Positions 61,954 through 64,000 of a stretch of DNA of 64,000 nucleotides are shown here, one piece after another; position 1 is the first letter of the stretch; the number at the start of each line of letters is the position of its first letter. The translations under genes and the position numbers were made by a program. This stretch comes from an uncultured Eubacteriales bacterium (lineage in GTDB: Bacteria; Bacillota; Clostridia; Peptostreptococcales; Anaerovoracaceae). The stretch is taken from contig UQNJ01000015.1 of assembly GCA_900542295.1 (NCBI GenBank), forward strand, positions 1-64,000, given 5' to 3'. The notes below the pieces were generated by a model. It was not told the DNA's origin. It was given only the letters and a program-made list of their open reading frames with translations, and searched no databases.

Positions 61954-64000
61954 ATGAAAAAGAAAGGAAAAGTTGTTAAGAAGATTCTTTCTCTTGCAAT
62001 AGTTCTTTCCATGTTGCTGAGTACAATGTCGGCTACTGCCTTTGCCTTTGGCACTATGCCGAGTGACCCTCATGGAGTTGACATGGAATGGTATAACTTG
62101 AGAAATAATCAAGAAAACAATGGCGTAACCGAAAGAGAAACTCCTATTGATGACCGTACGGCATCGCTGAAATGGGGAGTAAAATACGGTAGCGGATGGG
62201 GAGCTGCCCCAACTCCGCCATTAATCTTGAACAGTAAAATATATATTGCTCAAGGTAATAAAATACACGAATTGAATAAGGAAACCGGTGAACTTATTCG
62301 TTCAAGTGATGAAATGGTGGGCAATGTAGGATATGCGATGAATCCCATAATATACGCAGATGGAATGCTGTATGTACAAATGCCTAATGGTGTCATACAA
62401 GCGGTAGATTTCGATACGCTTAAGTGTGTATGGCATTCACAAAAATTAGGAGGTCAGACAGTTTCTCCTATAAGCTACACAACAACAGAAAGCGGTAAAG
62501 GGTATGTTTATACCGGAACATGGGCAGGAGAGAATAGAGACGGTGTATTTTTTGCTGTATCGACAGACATAGACGAGGGGAAAATTTCAGATGGGAATGG
62601 TAAAGGCGGTTTTGAAAAAGCAGTTACTTGGCAGTTTCAACCATCAGGCTCATCTATAGATAAGAATCCCGAAATTAAATACGATCCGGACCTTCATGTC
62701 ACATTAGCAGATGATGGCAATGTTGCGAAAAGAGGCTTTTATTGGGCAGGTGCATATGCCTGCGAAAAGTTTATAGCAGTAGGAAGTGATGATGGTACCA
62801 GAGAAGGTAATTACACAGCTAATGGTGTTTTCTATACACTTAATCCTGAAACGGGTGACATAATAGACAAAGTATCAGGTATAAAGGGTGACATAAGAAC
62901 TTCCATTACATATGATAATGGCAGACTTTACTTCTGCACTAAAGGCGGAAAAGTATGCAGAGTAGATGTAGATAATGAAGGAAATCTGTCAAATTACAAG
63001 GAGCTTCAGTTAGAAGATAGTGTTAATGGTGGAAATCGTATGATTACATCGACGCCGTTAGTATATGAAGGCAAAATATATATGGGTGCAAGCGGAACCG
63101 GAGGTCAGTTTGACGCTGACGGAGGACATGTGTTTGCTGTAATTGATGATACTAAAGATGATTTGGAACTCATGTATGAAATCCCTATTGCTGGATATCC
63201 TCAGGCAGCAGCACTTTTGACTACTGCTTATAAAGATATAGATTATGACGGAAAAGACGGCGCTGATGGTAGAGTATATATATATTTTACATATAACGCA
63301 AATCCGGGCGGCATATATTATATATACGACACTCCTGAAGCCACCTCAGCTCTTACACAGGGTAAAGAACTTTTTGTACCGGATAAATCTATGCAGCAAT
63401 ACTGTATAAGTACCATATGTGCAGATAGAGACGGAACACTGTACTACAAGAATGATAGCTGCCATGTGATGGCTGTAGAAAACAATAATGCATATGTCAA
63501 GGATATTAAAATCACGGACAATAACGGAACTGCGGGCATGTGGAATGAGTCGTTTGATCAGAAAAAGTTAAATTATGATGTCAAGCTGCCGGTAAATTCC
63601 ACTTCAATAGAATTAGAACTTACAGTGCCTGATAATATTTCAGCAACAGTTAATGGTCTTGATTACACCGAGGGCATGAAAATCGATTTAACCGGAGAAA
63701 CAACATTAGTCGAGGTTACAGCAAAGTGCGGAAAAGATACTAAGATATATAAAATAAATCTTGTTAAAATAAGCACCGACTCGTCGCTTTCGAAAATAGT
63801 TGTAAGTACCAACAACACAGCCGGAAAAGACGAACTCGAAATTTCTCCTGAAGTTACTCCTGATAACACAGAGTATATTGCAGAGGCAACAGATGTAGAG
63901 TACAAGTTGTTCTGGAGAGTATGGTTAAAGACAGCAAATGCAAATTCAAAAATTGAAATCAAAGCCGGAGACAATGTAGAAAAAATAGCCACTGGTACAT
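61954..64000 (+). CDS. secreted PQQ-type beta-propeller protein with cadherin-like repeats (partial)
   Basis: Runs off the window end after 682 codons with no stop. Sec signal peptide residues 1-32 (KKILSLAIVLSMLLSTMSAT, cleavage after AFA). The mature protein has PQQ/BamB-like blades: KIYIAQGNKIHELNKETGEL, MLYVQMPNGVIQAVDFDTL, VFYTLNPETGDII, RLYFCTKGGKVCRVD, each a beta-strand pair with a G-x-hydrophobic-D/N turn. From about residue 505 a cadherin-like beta-sandwich repeat begins (WNESFDQKKLNYDVKLP, then YKINLVKIS, then DSSLSKIVVST). GAGAGG precedes the ATG. Seventh element of the B12-controlled transcript; ligand unknown. Confidence 0.85.
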   Translation, partial: MKKKGKVVKKILSLAIVLSMLLSTMSATAFAFGTMPSDPHGVDMEWYNLRNNQENNGVTERETPIDDRTASLKWGVKYGSGWGAAPTPPLILNSKIYIAQGNKIHELNKETGELIRSSDEMVGNVGYAMNPIIYADGMLYVQMPNGVIQAVDFDTLKCVWHSQKLGGQTVSPISYTTTESGKGYVYTGTWAGENRDGVFFAVSTDIDEGKISDGNGKGGFEKAVTWQFQPSGSSIDKNPEIKYDPDLHVTLADDGNVAKRGFYWAGAYACEKFIAVGSDDGTREGNYTANGVFYTLNPETGDIIDKVSGIKGDIRTSITYDNGRLYFCTKGGKVCRVDVDNEGNLSNYKELQLEDSVNGGNRMITSTPLVYEGKIYMGASGTGGQFDADGGHVFAVIDDTKDDLELMYEIPIAGYPQAAALLTTAYKDIDYDGKDGADGRVYIYFTYNANPGGIYYIYDTPEATSALTQGKELFVPDKSMQQYCISTICADRDGTLYYKNDSCHVMAVENNNAYVKDIKITDNNGTAGMWNESFDQKKLNYDVKLPVNSTSIELELTVPDNISATVNGLDYTEGMKIDLTGETTLVEVTAKCGKDTKIYKINLVKISTDSSLSKIVVSTNNTAGKDELEISPEVTPDNTEYIAEATDVEYKLFWRVWLKTANANSKIEIKAGDNVEKIATGT

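Overview
This window looks like chromosome from a low-GC, anaerobic, endospore-forming member of the Clostridia. The evidence is a spore protease (gpr), spoIIP, NADP-type glutamate dehydrogenase, hrcA with a CIRCE operator, intrinsic terminators ending in T-runs, and strong AGGAGG ribosome sites. A family near Anaerovoracaceae is my guess, not a demonstrated assignment. I saw no tRNA, rRNA, CRISPR array, insertion sequence or prophage.

Layout. 1-12.7 kb: EamA transporter, endonuclease/phosphatase-fold protein, dnaE, pfkA, flavodoxin, dinB, an HdeD-like membrane protein and two FAD oxidoreductases. 12.7-15 kb: a gene-poor stretch with a TetR regulator and two small unknown genes. 15-25.4 kb: gpmI, MTA/SAH nucleosidase, addA, a DUF368 polyprenyl-phosphate transporter, gdhA, and mgtE behind an unusual leader. 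25.4-27 kb: a small unknown protein and a repeat-rich non-coding stretch. 27-32 kb and 42.7-55 kb: the conserved Bacillota block gpr-spoIIP-(yqxA position)-lepA-hemW and hrcA-grpE-dnaK-dnaJ-prmA-rsmE-mtaB, interrupted three times. The insertions are a peptide/amide catabolism cluster with glpK (32-42.3 kb), a decayed secreted-protein locus with two other enzymes (47.6-50.7 kb), and a polysaccharide deacetylase pair (52.4-53.5 kb).

55.3-64 kb: a cobalamin riboswitch with its own promoter and terminator precedes an operon of MoxR ATPase, DUF58 protein, membrane transglutaminase-fold protein, an alpha/alpha-toroid lipoprotein, a DUF4430 protein, and a secreted PQQ-type beta-propeller cut by the window end. 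The toroid and DUF4430 proteins match, as two separate polypeptides, the two domains of animal intrinsic factor/transcobalamin. With B12 control in cis, this suggests a surface B12-capture system assembled with MoxR/DUF58 help. I regard it as the most interesting locus here.

Other notable points are a 22-codon leader peptide before mgtE with mutually exclusive hairpins that can hide the mgtE ribosome site, resembling mgtL logic; a MocR-type regulator that has lost the residues that hold PLP; a transglutaminase-fold protein whose catalytic Cys is Asp; and a secreted-protein gene broken by an in-frame stop inside its signal peptide.
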